A stretch of 64,000 nucleotides of DNA. Source: Echinicola salinicaeni (GTDB lineage: Bacteria > Bacteroidota > Bacteroidia > Cytophagales > Cyclobacteriaceae). The stretch is taken from the NCBI RefSeq assembly GCF_014280965.1, contig NZ_JACODZ010000001.1, forward strand, positions 124,001 to 188,000, read 5' to 3'. The notes below the pieces were generated by a model that was not told the DNA's origin, did not search any database, and saw only the letters and a program-made list of their open reading frames with translations. Below are positions 33,287-43,715 of the stretch, piece by piece (position 1 is the first letter of the stretch; every line of letters begins with the position of its first letter). The position numbers and the translations under genes are program-made.

Positions 33287-35587
33287 TTAGAATTTACTTC
33301 CTACGACTACTGTTTTTTTTATTTGCATTAAGCTGCCATTCAGGTTTAGCATTTCTGCCAAGACGATATAATAGCCAGGTCTAACTTTGTTTCCAGCTTG
33401 GTTGGTGCCATTCCAAGTGTAAAAACCTGAAATTCCCCATACTTCATTTTCACACAAACTTTTGATCAAAAGGCCATTGGTTCCATAAATCCTGATGGTC
33501 CCTACAAAGCCTGGTTCTTCCAATTGATAGGAAATGGTAGTAAAGGGTTGTTCGCCGGTGGCCTCAGGTAAGAAAATCTTAGGTTTTACATCCAAGCCAA
33601 TGCCGAATTGGTTATGTTCATAGCTTTGTGAGTTTTTGTAGCCTGGAGTGGCATAACCATGGCTGGCAGAAGCAGAGTGCCAATTTTCAGGCTTGTTGGT
33701 CTCATGTTCAGGGGAAAAACGCTCCAAAGATACTCCCTTGGTGTTTTGTATCATTTCATGGTGAAACTTATCGGAGTAGTCAAATCGCTCTATTAGACTT
33801 TCGTCGGGATTGAGTAGGATTACAGATCCTTCAGCAATTGGGTAGCTGGGTAATGTACTAATCTCAATCCAATTTTCTTTTTTCCCTTTAGGGTATTCTT
33901 GAAAAAGTGTTCCTATATCTTGGGTGATAACTCTGTAGTCAAATGGGGCGATGATATCTGTTTCTTTAATAAAGCTTTTTCTGTTGCTTACAGTTTCATT
34001 ATGAAAATTTGCCAGTTTCCAGCCAGAAAGATCAATAAATTTGCTGGAGTGGTTATGTATCTCAACAAATTTAGGTGTTCCTGACCTAGGGTTAAAGAGT
34101 ACCTCGTTGAGTATTATGTCTCCTTTTTCTGCGATTGAAGGAATTTGAAAGCTAGCTTGATTGTTGGTTTCATCAATCAGGTTTTCCGAACAGTCTCTTA
34201 TGCCACCCACGGTAATTTGATAGGCAATCTTTTCTTTCAAACTTTCCTCAAAGCTGATCACGATTCTATTATGGCTATTTGGAGAAAAGTCCACGTTTTT
34301 AATTTCCATGGTTGGGGTAAATTGCCAAATCGCATTTTCTAAATTTGGTGAGAGTCCTTCATCGAACTCCAATAGAATAGAATTGGGGCCGTTGACTAAT
34401 GCCTTGAGAAGTTTGGGTTTGGTTTGATCGGGTGTAGGGTCGAAGACAGAGTTTACCTTTCCTGGGGTTCCTAAAAGTGGGCTTTCGGATGCTCTTAATA
34501 AAGCTGTTTGATCACAGGTGTAGAATGGATTTACCACTTCTAAACTGTAGCCTTCATTAGCTTTTGAAGAGCTCCCGTAACTTGAAGAGGAATAGGAGAG
34601 GCTGTCCAATGGTTTTCCTTCTGCGTCCATTAGTAATACCTTGTCTTCTCCATTTACAAATCTTGGCCAGGAGGATAATCCAAGGATATTGTCTACCTGA
34701 TCAAATAATGCTTCATCATCTTCGTGAACCAATACTAAATACTCATTTGGAGCAATACTGTAGCTCGGTAAAATGGCTTCCCTGCTTTTATTGGCTAAGA
34801 TAAATCCACCAAGTTCAAACGGCCTATCTGAGGGATTGAAAAGCTCGATATACTCTGCATAGGGCAGTGGGTTGTCCCTTTTTGGGGCTGCCATGACTTC
34901 GTTGATAATGATGTCTTTAAAATTATTTTGGGTTTTTGAGCTTAGTATGAAGTAGTATTGGCTGGTTTTGATCTTATTTCCCCATTGGTCAATCAGCTTA
35001 TTGACTTCTAGCAGATTTTCAGTATGAGGTTTTATCGTGGAGGTCATTTTTAGCCTTATTTGATGGGCTTTTTTACCCCAACTTAATTCTTTTGGCCGTT
35101 TTCCATTTAATCGATAGTAATCTGGGATTATTGAAAACGTTGAGTCCATTGGCTTGGAAAAATGAATGATCAATTCGTTTGATGATTTTTGACTAATATG
35201 AAGTATTTTGGGAGGAATACTATCGTTATTTTTTACTGTAGCAAGTTTCGAATTGGTTTCATTTATTGCATGGGGGCTTTTGATTGCCTTAATATTGGCT
35301 TTATTTCTGTCAGGGATAATATTATAATTTTTAATATATTGGCTTGTTATGAGCTGCTTTTGATGTGGAGAAGCAAAACTTAGAAGATTTGTTTGGTGTT
35401 TGAGGTATATTTTGGGATTTTCTATGTTGTTAGTGAATGATTTTCCGTAACTTGCGCCTCGAAAAATTGAAGTGTTGGGATGTGCAACTAATTGTCGCCT
35501 CGATACGTCTATGAAGGGGTAAATAATCAAGAATAGGATAAAAAGTATCCAAGTTGACTTACCCCATGTTTTCAAAAAGTGCTTCAT
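33287..35587 (-). CDS. Large exported lamin-tail-domain protein with FlgD-like C-terminal domain
   Basis: A 766-residue protein likely secreted or surface-bound. The N-terminus has one hydrophobic helix (STWILFILFLIIYPF), an anchor or uncleaved signal. An Ig-like segment (LIIHFSKPMDSTF) follows near 145. Two lamin-tail domains are visible: INEVMAAPKRDNPLPYAEYIELFNP near 226 and ILNEVLFNPRSGTPKFVEIHN near 497. The end, IRIYGTNGLLIKSL and YTWNGTNQAGNKVRPGYYIV, is a FlgD-type Ig domain, common in Bacteroidota surface proteins. I prefer ATG at 35587 over the TTG at 35593. Ligand unknown. Confidence 0.8.
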   Translation of the reverse strand: MKHFLKTWGKSTWILFILFLIIYPFIDVSRRQLVAHPNTSIFRGASYGKSFTNNIENPKIYLKHQTNLLSFASPHQKQLITSQYIKNYNIIPDRNKANIKAIKSPHAINETNSKLATVKNNDSIPPKILHISQKSSNELIIHFSKPMDSTFSIIPDYYRLNGKRPKELSWGKKAHQIRLKMTSTIKPHTENLLEVNKLIDQWGNKIKTSQYYFILSSKTQNNFKDIIINEVMAAPKRDNPLPYAEYIELFNPSDRPFELGGFILANKSREAILPSYSIAPNEYLVLVHEDDEALFDQVDNILGLSSWPRFVNGEDKVLLMDAEGKPLDSLSYSSSSYGSSSKANEGYSLEVVNPFYTCDQTALLRASESPLLGTPGKVNSVFDPTPDQTKPKLLKALVNGPNSILLEFDEGLSPNLENAIWQFTPTMEIKNVDFSPNSHNRIVISFEESLKEKIAYQITVGGIRDCSENLIDETNNQASFQIPSIAEKGDIILNEVLFNPRSGTPKFVEIHNHSSKFIDLSGWKLANFHNETVSNRKSFIKETDIIAPFDYRVITQDIGTLFQEYPKGKKENWIEISTLPSYPIAEGSVILLNPDESLIERFDYSDKFHHEMIQNTKGVSLERFSPEHETNKPENWHSASASHGYATPGYKNSQSYEHNQFGIGLDVKPKIFLPEATGEQPFTTISYQLEEPGFVGTIRIYGTNGLLIKSLCENEVWGISGFYTWNGTNQAGNKVRPGYYIVLAEMLNLNGSLMQIKKTVVVGSKF

Positions 35588-35786
35588 GGTCAAAAATATT
35601 TACGAAACTGTAGTAGGCCGAAAAGAATTATAGTCGTCCTAAGTATTACAGTCAATTAAAAATATATGCTGTTTGAATTCCATCAGTAGCCATAAAAGTA
35701 TTTTAGAGACAATGGAAATCAGGTAACATACTTGATTTAGGTTTAGAAAAATAATATAAAAATTAATTAATAGAAAGTTTTCAACA

Positions 35787-36776
35787 ATGAAATTAGCTGT
35801 TGTAGGAGCTACCGGCTTGGTAGGCTCAGAAATTCTTGAAGTGCTAGGTGAGCACAACTTCCCTTTTGATGAATTGCTCTTGGTGGCCAGTGAAAGGTCT
35901 GCGGGAAAGAAGATAACCTTCAAGGATAAGGAGTACACAGTGATAGGTCTTGCACAGGCAGTGGAAGAAAAGCCTGATGTGGCTATATTTTCAGCTGGAG
36001 GTGATACTTCAAAAGAATGGGCTCCTAAATTTGCTGAAGCAGGGACTATCGTGGTGGACAATTCTTCTGCTTGGAGAATGGACCCTACCAAGAAACTGGT
36101 TGTTCCTGAAATTAACGCTAAGTCATTGAAGATTGATGACAGGATTATTGCTAACCCAAATTGTTCTACCATTCAGATGGTACTCGCTTTGGCGCCTTTA
36201 CGTGAGCGATATGGCATCAAGAGGGTAGTAGTTTCTACTTATCAGTCAGTAACCGGTTCTGGAATCAAAGCTGTAAATCAGCTGATGGATGAGCGTGATG
36301 GAAAAGAGGGAGAAAAAGCTTATCCTCATAAGATCGACTTGAATGTGTTGCCTCATATTGATGTGTTCCAAGAAAATGGATACACTAAAGAGGAAATGAA
36401 AATGATCAATGAAACTAAAAAGATTTTCGATGATCAAGATATTCAAGTTACGGCCACTACCGTTAGAATTCCGGTAATGGGAGGTCACTCTGAATCTGTA
36501 AATGTTGAATTCAAGGAAGATTTTGATCTGGAAGAGGTGAAAGAGCTATTGTCAGCAACTCCTGGAGTAATTGTAGAGGATGATGTGGCTAATAATGTGT
36601 ACCCAATGCCAATGAATGCGCACAAGCGTGATGAGGTTTTTGTGGGTAGATTGAGAAGAGATGAATCTCATCCAAATACTTTGAACATGTGGATTGTAGC
36701 AGATAACCTAAGGAAAGGTGCTGCGACCAATGCTGTTCAAATAGCAAAGTATTTGGTAGAACATAGTTTGGTGTAA
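35787..36776 (+). CDS. asd: Aspartate-semialdehyde dehydrogenase
   Basis: Reduces aspartyl phosphate to aspartate semialdehyde with NADPH for lysine, threonine and methionine, and for diaminopimelate. Of 329 residues, VVGATGLVGSEILEVL at 5-20 binds NADP and Cys126 in NPNCSTIQMV is the nucleophile. The later PVMGGHSESVNVEF gives the catalytic His. It is closely followed, 2 bases later, by the THUMP-like methyltransferase, so a shared transcript is likely. ATG at 35787. Nothing is missing. Confidence 0.96.
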   Translation: MKLAVVGATGLVGSEILEVLGEHNFPFDELLLVASERSAGKKITFKDKEYTVIGLAQAVEEKPDVAIFSAGGDTSKEWAPKFAEAGTIVVDNSSAWRMDPTKKLVVPEINAKSLKIDDRIIANPNCSTIQMVLALAPLRERYGIKRVVVSTYQSVTGSGIKAVNQLMDERDGKEGEKAYPHKIDLNVLPHIDVFQENGYTKEEMKMINETKKIFDDQDIQVTATTVRIPVMGGHSESVNVEFKEDFDLEEVKELLSATPGVIVEDDVANNVYPMPMNAHKRDEVFVGRLRRDESHPNTLNMWIVADNLRKGAATNAVQIAKYLVEHSLV

Positions 36777-36778
36777 AC

Positions 36779-37981
36779 TTGGAAGTGACCAATATATACA
36801 CTGATAAATTATTCAAATTTGTGCAGGATCATCTTAATGAAGATCCTGCACAATTGCTTTTAAAGCACCACCAAAATAAAAGCCTTGATATAAAAGAGGC
36901 TGTGCAGCAAATATCCGCAAGAAAAAAAGCGCAAAATAAGCTGCCTTCTTGGGTAGCTAATCCCCATATTATTTTTCCTGCTTCCATTTCCTTGGAACAG
37001 TGCTCTTCTGAACAAACAGCGAATTTCAAAGCTCAATTTGTTCAAGGTAAAAGTTTGGTTGATTTGACGGGGGGATTTGGAGTGGATACTTATTTTTTGG
37101 GCAAGAAGTTTGAAAAGGTTTTATACTTGGAGAGGCAGGAAAAATTGGCAGAAATAGCGAAGTTTAATTTTTCGACGTTGAGCAATAGCTCAGATAAATT
37201 TCAGGTGCTCTCCGAAGATTCCATGGCATTTCTTAAAAATACAGCTCAGTTTTTTGATTGGATTTATGTAGATCCTGCCAGGAGGGGAGGGCACAACCAA
37301 AAATTATATAAGCTGGCCGATTGTGAACCTGATATAGTGGGCCATTGGGATATGCTGAGCCATAAGGCTGCCTGTATCATGGTGAAAGCCTCTCCTATGT
37401 TGGATATAAAGGAAGCATTAAAGGAATTGCCAATTGTTCATGAGGTGCATATAGTGGCGGTGAAAAATGAGGTGAAGGAAGTTTTATTGATATGGAGAAA
37501 GGATGAAAAGAAGCAGGAGCCGCTTATCAAGGCATGGAATTTATCCTCATCAGAAAAGCTGGCCTTTGAATTTACCTATACTGAAGAAGAGGTTACTCCT
37601 GTTGCCTTTGGTCCTGTAGAGAAATATTTAATCATGCCATCTGCAGCCATTTTGAAAGCAGGGGGATTTAAGTCCTTTGCCCATCAATTTGGACTAAAAA
37701 AGCTCCATTCCAATACACATTTGTATACCACCGATAAATTGCCTGAAAAAATTCAGGGTAGGGTATTCGAAGTGATTGAAGTATTTAAGTTAGACAAAAA
37801 GAAAATCAAGCAATTGTTCCCATCGGGAAAAGTAAATGTATTGTCCAGAAATCATCCACTTAAGGCTGAGGCCATCAAAAAGAAATTTAAATTGAAAGAT
37901 GGTGGAGAGGAGTTTTTATTGGCCTGCACCACTTCTGATGGCTTGCCCAAAGCCTTCTATTGTAAGAGAGTCATTGAGTAA
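36779..37981 (+). CDS. THUMP-like-domain SAM-dependent methyltransferase
   Basis: A 400-residue putative RNA methyltransferase. The central class I fold has DLTGGFGVDTYFLGKKF near 97-113 (motif I), a YLERQ acidic pair (strand 2), and YVDPARRGG near 162-170 in the place of the catalytic loop. The C-terminal part has the THUMP-like domain (GRVFEVIEVFKLDKKKIKQLFP). The start is unsure: TTG at 36779 and GTG at 36785 are the only near candidates. It begins 2 bases after asd. Target RNA is unknown; Bacteroidota relatives are mostly annotated only by domain. Confidence 0.8.
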   Translation: MEVTNIYTDKLFKFVQDHLNEDPAQLLLKHHQNKSLDIKEAVQQISARKKAQNKLPSWVANPHIIFPASISLEQCSSEQTANFKAQFVQGKSLVDLTGGFGVDTYFLGKKFEKVLYLERQEKLAEIAKFNFSTLSNSSDKFQVLSEDSMAFLKNTAQFFDWIYVDPARRGGHNQKLYKLADCEPDIVGHWDMLSHKAACIMVKASPMLDIKEALKELPIVHEVHIVAVKNEVKEVLLIWRKDEKKQEPLIKAWNLSSSEKLAFEFTYTEEEVTPVAFGPVEKYLIMPSAAILKAGGFKSFAHQFGLKKLHSNTHLYTTDKLPEKIQGRVFEVIEVFKLDKKKIKQLFPSGKVNVLSRNHPLKAEAIKKKFKLKDGGEEFLLACTTSDGLPKAFYCKRVIE

Positions 37982-38039
37982 GGAGATTGACAAGCAGGCT
38001 GAATTATCGTAAATTGATCTTGGCTCAATCAAAGTGGAT

Positions 38040-38573
38040 ATGTCAAGAAAATATGGAAATATCGAACTGATTAACCGGAAGGGTGATATTACCAAGCAGC
38101 CGGATATAGCCGTAATTGTCAATGCAGCAAACGCACAGTTACGAATAGGAGGCGGGGTGGCAGGGGCTATTCACAGAGCCGCTGGACCAGAGTTAGAAAA
38201 AGAAGCAGTGAGGCTTGGCCCTATATCTCCAGGAGAAGCAGTTATCACGAATGCTTATCAATTACCCAATCAATATGTTATCCACTGTTTAGGCCCTGTG
38301 TATGGCCGTGATAAACCCGAAGAAGTGTATTTGGCAAATTGCTATAAAAATGCCCTTATTTTGGCGGATAAGTATCAAATGAGGTCGATAGCTTTTCCTG
38401 CAATTTCTACAGGGATTTTCGGCTATCCGATAAAAGAAGCTGCTGAAGTAGCTTATCAGGCAATTTTCGAGAAGTTGGAAAGTTTAAAGTCTGTGAGAAA
38501 AATTTACTTTATTTTGTTCGGAGAGGAAGATTATAAAGTTCATGAAGAGGTGTTATCGAGATTTAATTCGTGA
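38040..38573 (+). CDS. Macro-domain protein (ADP-ribose/O-acetyl-ADP-ribose hydrolase type)
   Basis: A 177-residue single macro domain. VIVNAANAQLRIGGGVAGAI near 28-47 contains the conserved Asn-Ala-Ala-Asn and the Gly loop of MacroD-type hydrolases, which remove O-acetyl-ADP-ribose or mono-ADP-ribose from Asp/Glu. AISTGIFGYP near 118-127 forms the second phosphate loop. I chose ATG at 38040 over GTG at 38034. It lies 58 bases after the THUMP-like methyltransferase on the same strand. No ADP-ribosyltransferase or toxin gene is near, so the substrate is open. Confidence 0.9.
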   Translation: MSRKYGNIELINRKGDITKQPDIAVIVNAANAQLRIGGGVAGAIHRAAGPELEKEAVRLGPISPGEAVITNAYQLPNQYVIHCLGPVYGRDKPEEVYLANCYKNALILADKYQMRSIAFPAISTGIFGYPIKEAAEVAYQAIFEKLESLKSVRKIYFILFGEEDYKVHEEVLSRFNS

Positions 38574-38596
38574 ATTTTTGCTTTGTTTAAGTCAGG

Positions 38597-38794
38597 CTAT
38601 AAGCAGAAGTAGATTATTGTCTTGTAAATAATGAATAGGAATACCGCTAGGGTCCCATATATTTTTAAAACTAACATTCTATTGCACCTATCCATAAACC
38701 AAAGGACAAATACAGGACGTATAAATCCAACTATAATACTTAACAGAGAAGCATAGGTCAGCGTCTTTATTAATAAAGCTAAGGCAATCAGCAT
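38597..38794 (-). CDS. Small membrane protein (65 residues) downstream of infB
   Basis: A longer frame from 38971 overlaps infB, but the segment from ATG at 38794 is a plausible protein: MLIALALLIKTLTY, then FIRPVFVLWFMDRCNR, and a second hydrophobic helix YGTLAVFLFIIY. Two helices flank a polar loop. I recall small Bacteroidota membrane proteins with a similar P-x-x-VLW-x-x-D...R pattern, but cannot verify it. It lies after the infB terminator, so it has either read-through or its own promoter. Function unknown. Confidence 0.6.
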   Translation of the reverse strand: MLIALALLIKTLTYASLLSIIVGFIRPVFVLWFMDRCNRMLVLKIYGTLAVFLFIIYKTIIYFCL

Positions 38795-38816
38795 ATGGCT
38801 TTTGATGTATAAGGTA

Positions 38817-38848
38817 AAAGAAAAAGGACAGTTAAAAAACTGTCCTTT
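38817..38848 (-). terminator. Terminator of the rimP-nusA-infB operon
   Basis: AAAGGACAGTT and AACTGTCCTTT form an 11-bp stem around AAAA; the minus-strand side runs into T residues, 29 bases after the infB stop. Confidence 0.85.
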
Positions 38849-38876
38849 CGACTTTAAGCGTGTGTATTTAGTTGAA

Positions 38877-41800
38877 TTATTTCTTTCTCTTAACTTCTCG
38901 CATTTCGTATCCTTCGATCGTGTCCTCCAGTTTGATGTCGTTATATCCTTTGATGGAAATACCACATTCATAACCTGCTTTCACTTCAGATACATCGTCT
39001 TTGAAACGTTTCAACTGATCGATTTCTCCATCATGGATTACAATTCCGTCCCTGATGATTCTGATCTTGTTCTTTCTCGTTACAAATCCATCAGTTACAT
39101 AACATCCTGCTACAGTACCCACTTTAGAGATTTTGAAGACTTCTCTCACTTGGATATTACCAGTGATGACCTCTTCAAATTCTGGCTCAAGCATACCTTC
39201 AATTGCGTCCTTGATTTGGTTGATGGCATCGTAGATAATGGAGTAATGCCTGATTTCAATTTCCTCTTGCTCTGCCAATCGCTTCGCACTTGAGGAAGGT
39301 CTAACCTGGAACCCTAGTATGATGGCGTCAGAAGCTGATGCCAAAAGAACATCAGATTCAGAAATTTGACCTACACCCTTATGGATGATATTAACGCTTA
39401 CCTCATCTTTAGAAAGTTTCAGCAAGGAATCAGAAAGGGCTTCTACAGAACCATCCACATCACCCTTGATGATGATGTTAAGTTCTTTAAAGCTACCTAT
39501 GGCCAAGCGTCTACCAATTTCATCCAAGGTAATGTGTTTCTTGGTACGCATACTTTGCTCTCTGTTGATTTGCTCACGAGAGTTGGCAATTTCCCTGGCT
39601 TCACGTTCTGTATCGTAAACTTTAAGGATGTCACCAGCTTGTGGTGCGCCACTAAGACCAAGAACCTGTACAGGAGTAGAAGGCTCTGCTTCTTTTACTT
39701 TTTTACCAGTGTGGTCAAACATGGCTTTTACCCTGCCATAATGCTGGCCGGCAAGCATTATGTCTCCAATTCTCAATGTACCTGATTGGATCATTACTGT
39801 AGAAACATAACCTCTTCCTTTATCAAGGGAAGCTTCCACCACTGTACCAGTAGCATTTCTGTCTGGATTGGCTGTCAATTCTAGGATTTCAGCCTCAAGC
39901 AATACTTTTTCTAGCAGTTCATCAACGCCCTGACCTGTTTTTGCAGAGATTTCCTGAGACTGGTATTTACCGCCCCATTCTTCTACTAGCAAATTCATAT
40001 TGGCCAGTTCCTCTTTTATTTTATGTGGATTGGCATTAGGCTTATCCACTTTGTTGATCGCGAAGATCATTGGAACACCAGCTACCTGTGCGTGGTTGAT
40101 GGCTTCCTTGGTCTGAGGCATGATGCTGTCGTCAGCAGCAATTACAATAATTGCAACGTCAGTGATTTTAGCACCACGTGCCCTCATCGCAGTAAAGGCT
40201 TCGTGACCTGGAGTATCTAAGAAGGCGATTTTTTCGCCGTTGTCTGTCTTTACATCGTAAGCACCAATGTGCTGGGTGATACCACCTGCTTCACCACTGG
40301 TCACTTTTGCACTTCTAATATAATCCAGCAAGGAAGTCTTACCGTGGTCAACGTGTCCCATGATGGTGACGATTGGAGCTCTAGGCATCAAGTCTTCAGG
40401 GTTGTCCACTTCTTCTACTTCATCCTCTTCCTCGTCAGTTTTGGTAAATTCTACCTCATATCCAAATTCATCAGCAATGATGGTAATGGCTTCCGCATCC
40501 AGTCGTTGGTTAATGGAAACAAACATACCCAAGGACATACATACAGAGATGATCTCATTTACAGATACATCTAGTAAAGAAGCTAAGTCATTTGCAGAGA
40601 TGAACTCAGTTACTCTTAATACTTTGCTTTCTTCCTGTCCTTCTACGTTGTGGTCTTTTGTCCTCTCAGAACGTTTGTCCCTACGGCTCTTGCTTTTGCT
40701 ACCTCCTGATTTTCCACCACCTTGAAGACGGGCAAGCGTTTGCTTGATTTGATCTTGGATTTCTTTCTGTGTTGGCTCAACTTTCTGGAATCTGTTTCCT
40801 TTTTGTTGATTACCTCCAGGTCTTTTTCGGTTTCCTTGGTTACGGTTTCCTCCTTGTTGATTTCTATTACCTCCTTGGCCACCACCTGGGCGGTTTCCAC
40901 CATGAGCACCTGGACCACCGGTTCCTGGCTTATCGATACGCTTACGCGGTCTTTTCTTTTTGTCTTTTCCTCTTTCGTCTGAGGATGCCACAGGTTTTGC
41001 TTTCTTCTTCGGCTTATCTTTTGGAAGTTCAATTTTTCCAAGAACAGTAAGTCCTTTAAGAGCGTCAGCTTTAGCAGAAATTACAGAATCACCTTTGCCC
41101 TTTTCAGGTTGAGCCTCTTCAGGCTTCTTGGTTTGCTCTGCTGGTTTTTCAGAAGTAGGAGCTGCGGGCTTCTCAGCTTGCGGCTTTGATGCTGTAGGTT
41201 TGTCAGATTTCTGTTCCTTCCCAGGTTCAGAAGTAGTTTTTGGTTTTGCGTCTTCTTTCTCCTGAGGCTTCTCAGCCTTAGTGGTTTCTTGTGGTTTTTG
41301 AACTTTTTGTTCTTCTTGTTTCTTAGGAGTTTCAGGAGCTTTTGCTGCTGGCTTTTCCTCTTTTGGCTTTTCTTGAGGCTTGTTTTCCACCTTTTTAGGT
41401 TCCTCTTTTTTGGCCGTTGGTTTATCTTCCTTTTTAGGCTTGTTTTTCTTGGATTGACCTTGGGCACCAAGGTCAATTTTGCCCAATACTTTTATGCCCT
41501 GAAGCTTAGGAGCTTCTGGAGATACCTTGTCTTCTTCTTTTTTGATTTCTGGTTTGGCCTCAGGCTCCTTTTTCTCTTCCTTAGGAGGAGTAGGGGTTGC
41601 TTGGGGCGTTTCCTCTTTCTTTACTTCCTCAGGGACAGTTTCTGATTCAGCTTTGATGGTAAAGTTCTCATTATGACGTTTACCTATGGAAAGGTGGGAC
41701 GCTTCCTCCTTTTCCTGTGCAGAGGACTTAAACTCCTTAGCCAGCATATTGAATTGATCCTGACTGATCTTGGAGTTAGGGTTGCTCTCTACATCAAAGC

Positions 41801-41891
41801 CTTTCTTAGCCATAGACTCAACAATTGTGGATATTCCCACATTGAGCTTTCTGGCTACCTGGCCCAATCGCATCATTTTTTCTTCTGACAT
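38877..41891 (-). CDS. infB: Translation initiation factor IF-2
   Basis: Brings formyl-methionyl-tRNA to the 30S ribosome and hydrolyses GTP at subunit joining. The 1004 residues begin with an IF2-N-type motif ([14 protein letters not shown]), followed by a long Lys/Pro/Glu/Ala-rich linker from about 80 to 420 that is low complexity and Bacteroidota-like. The G domain begins near 505 with [16 protein letters not shown] (G1), then DTPGHEAF (G3) and NKVDKP (G4). Domains II to IV follow, ending VKRKK. It is the third gene of the rimP-nusA-infB operon, 79 bases after nusA. Length is above the E. coli value of 890 because of the linker. Confidence 0.97.
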   Translation of the reverse strand: MSEEKMMRLGQVARKLNVGISTIVESMAKKGFDVESNPNSKISQDQFNMLAKEFKSSAQEKEEASHLSIGKRHNENFTIKAESETVPEEVKKEETPQATPTPPKEEKKEPEAKPEIKKEEDKVSPEAPKLQGIKVLGKIDLGAQGQSKKNKPKKEDKPTAKKEEPKKVENKPQEKPKEEKPAAKAPETPKKQEEQKVQKPQETTKAEKPQEKEDAKPKTTSEPGKEQKSDKPTASKPQAEKPAAPTSEKPAEQTKKPEEAQPEKGKGDSVISAKADALKGLTVLGKIELPKDKPKKKAKPVASSDERGKDKKKRPRKRIDKPGTGGPGAHGGNRPGGGQGGNRNQQGGNRNQGNRKRPGGNQQKGNRFQKVEPTQKEIQDQIKQTLARLQGGGKSGGSKSKSRRDKRSERTKDHNVEGQEESKVLRVTEFISANDLASLLDVSVNEIISVCMSLGMFVSINQRLDAEAITIIADEFGYEVEFTKTDEEEDEVEEVDNPEDLMPRAPIVTIMGHVDHGKTSLLDYIRSAKVTSGEAGGITQHIGAYDVKTDNGEKIAFLDTPGHEAFTAMRARGAKITDVAIIVIAADDSIMPQTKEAINHAQVAGVPMIFAINKVDKPNANPHKIKEELANMNLLVEEWGGKYQSQEISAKTGQGVDELLEKVLLEAEILELTANPDRNATGTVVEASLDKGRGYVSTVMIQSGTLRIGDIMLAGQHYGRVKAMFDHTGKKVKEAEPSTPVQVLGLSGAPQAGDILKVYDTEREAREIANSREQINREQSMRTKKHITLDEIGRRLAIGSFKELNIIIKGDVDGSVEALSDSLLKLSKDEVSVNIIHKGVGQISESDVLLASASDAIILGFQVRPSSSAKRLAEQEEIEIRHYSIIYDAINQIKDAIEGMLEPEFEEVITGNIQVREVFKISKVGTVAGCYVTDGFVTRKNKIRIIRDGIVIHDGEIDQLKRFKDDVSEVKAGYECGISIKGYNDIKLEDTIEGYEMREVKRKK

Positions 41892-41970
41892 ACGCTAAAA
41901 CCTGTTGCTAATTTTCTTTTACTGATGTAAATGTATTTGGGCTGAAAATTCCTGTTCAGCTCCATTAAAT

Positions 41971-43218
41971 TTACTGTTCAAATTCCTGTTTTAAAATTCT
42001 GAAGATCTCCTCGATGGTTTCTTCCTCGAGTTCAGTTCTTCTGGTAAGGTCTTCTTTAGTCAATGCCAATACACTCTTGGCAGTATCTAGACCTGTTTTT
42101 TTCAACTCCTCTATAATCCAACCTTCAATTTCGTCAGAAAATTCAGTTAGATCGACATCTTCTTCTTCTTCATAATCAGAAAGTTCGCGGAAGACGTCAA
42201 TTTCATAGCCTACCAATCGGCTGGCAAGACGAATATTATATCCTCCTTTACCAATTGCCAAAGATACTTGATCAGGCTTTAAAAATACAGAAAGTCGCTT
42301 TTCTTCTTCATTTGCTTGGATGGAGCTCACTTTGGCCGGGCTAAGGGCACGGGATACATAAAGCTCCAAGTTATCGGTGTAATTGATTACATCAATATTT
42401 TCATTTTGTAGTTCACGCACTACTGCATGGATCCTGCTACCTTTCATACCTACGCAAGCTCCTACTGGATCAATGCGGTCATCATAAGATTCCACGGCTA
42501 CTTTTGCTCTTTCACCTGGCTCTCTTACTATCTTTTTGATGGTGATCAAACCATCGTATACTTCTGGAACCTCATTTTCAAATAATCTCTCCAAGAAAAT
42601 TGGGGAGGTTCTTGAAAGTATGATTCTAGGGTTGCCATTTACCATCTCCACTTTGTGGACAATGGATCTAACAGCGTCTCCTTTACGGAAGCGATCTTTA
42701 GGGATTTGTTCTCCTTTTGGAAGGATCAGTTCGTTGCCCTCGCTGTCCATCAAAAGCATTTCCCTGCCTAGAATCTGATATACTTCTGCGGTGATGATTT
42801 CACCAACTAGTTCCTCATATTGTTGGAAGAGTAAGTCTTTCTCCAAGTCTTTGATCTTTTGGATCAAAGTCTGTCTGGCCATCATGACCGCTCTTCTGCC
42901 AAAGTCTTCTAACTCAATTCTTTCGTAAGTCTCTTCTCCGATTTCAAAATCAGGTTCAATTTTACGCGCTTCGGTAAAACTGATTTTGTCGTGATCCCAA
43001 ATGTCTTCAGAGTTGTCATCAACAATTTCACGAATTCTCCAGATCTCCAAGTCACCTTTGTCTGCATTGATGATCACATCAAAATTCTCATCTGTTTCGT
43101 ACTTTTTACGAATCATTGCTCTAAATACATCCTCTAAGATGCGGATCATGGTAGGACGATCCACATTTTTTGATCTTGCAAATTCTGCAAACGATTCTAT
43201 AAGAACTTTAGCATCCAT
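41971..43218 (-). CDS. nusA: Transcription termination/antitermination factor NusA
   Basis: Binds RNA polymerase and affects pausing, termination and rRNA antitermination. The 415 residues have the NTD (about 1-130, with FARSKNVDRPTMIRIL), an S1 domain at about 135-200, two KH domains (GACVGMKGSRIHAVVREL near 253 and AIGKGGYNIRLASRL near 308) and one short helix-hairpin-helix tail (LALTKEDLTRRTELEEETI). It lacks the full E. coli acidic repeats. It is co-transcribed between rimP and infB, 5 bases after rimP. Confidence 0.96.
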   Translation of the reverse strand: MDAKVLIESFAEFARSKNVDRPTMIRILEDVFRAMIRKKYETDENFDVIINADKGDLEIWRIREIVDDNSEDIWDHDKISFTEARKIEPDFEIGEETYERIELEDFGRRAVMMARQTLIQKIKDLEKDLLFQQYEELVGEIITAEVYQILGREMLLMDSEGNELILPKGEQIPKDRFRKGDAVRSIVHKVEMVNGNPRIILSRTSPIFLERLFENEVPEVYDGLITIKKIVREPGERAKVAVESYDDRIDPVGACVGMKGSRIHAVVRELQNENIDVINYTDNLELYVSRALSPAKVSSIQANEEEKRLSVFLKPDQVSLAIGKGGYNIRLASRLVGYEIDVFRELSDYEEEEDVDLTEFSDEIEGWIIEELKKTGLDTAKSVLALTKEDLTRRTELEEETIEEIFRILKQEFEQ

Positions 43219-43223
43219 TTTTT

Positions 43224-43694
43224 TTATTTAAAAGAGACTAATACAATTGATTTCTTGATTTGCTCCAAAGCGATATTCTCTTCGACTTCAGTAGCTTTTT
43301 TGCCTTTTTCCTTTTGTTTCACCAATAGTGTGATTGATGAAGCATCTATTGCCAAAAGCTTGCCTTCCAATTTGCTGCCCCCTTCCAAGGTTACTTGCAA
43401 TTTTCTGCCAATATTTTTTTGGTATTGCCTTTTTCCTGAAAGTGGGTAGTCAAGACCTGGAGAGGATACCTCCAGTACATAAGCGCTTTCCAAAAGTTCT
43501 TTGGCCTCTAATTCTTCTCCTACAGCTCTGCTGAGTACGGCACATGTGTCTATGTTTAAGCCCTGATCAGCATCAATTAAAATACTCACCTTGTTTTTAG
43601 GGCCGCTTTCACTTATGGACACATCCACCACAAAGTGAGATTCATCGGGTAAATGTTTGGTTACAATTTCCTCGATGGTCTGCTTTATACTCAT
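43224..43694 (-). CDS. rimP: Ribosome maturation factor RimP
   Basis: Needed for 30S subunit maturation. The 156 residues carry the family core: VVDVSISESGPKNKVSILID, CAVLSRAVGEELEAKELL and LEVSSPGLDYPL, and end in an SH3-like domain (GRKLQVTLEGG). It is the first gene of the rimP-nusA-infB operon. The leader carries the hairpin at 43716-43738. ATG at 43694. Confidence 0.95.
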   Translation of the reverse strand: MSIKQTIEEIVTKHLPDESHFVVDVSISESGPKNKVSILIDADQGLNIDTCAVLSRAVGEELEAKELLESAYVLEVSSPGLDYPLSGKRQYQKNIGRKLQVTLEGGSKLEGKLLAIDASSITLLVKQKEKGKKATEVEENIALEQIKKSIVLVSFK

Positions 43695-43715
43695 ACTTCA
43701 AACACCTATAATGAA

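Noticed and set aside
38795-38971. N-terminal extension of the 65-residue membrane protein reaching into infB
   Set aside because: It crosses the infB terminator and the 3' end of infB in another frame and lacks protein-like composition.
40643-41645. Several long frames on both strands across the infB linker
   Set aside because: They are shadows of the low-complexity Lys/Pro/Glu codons of IF-2.
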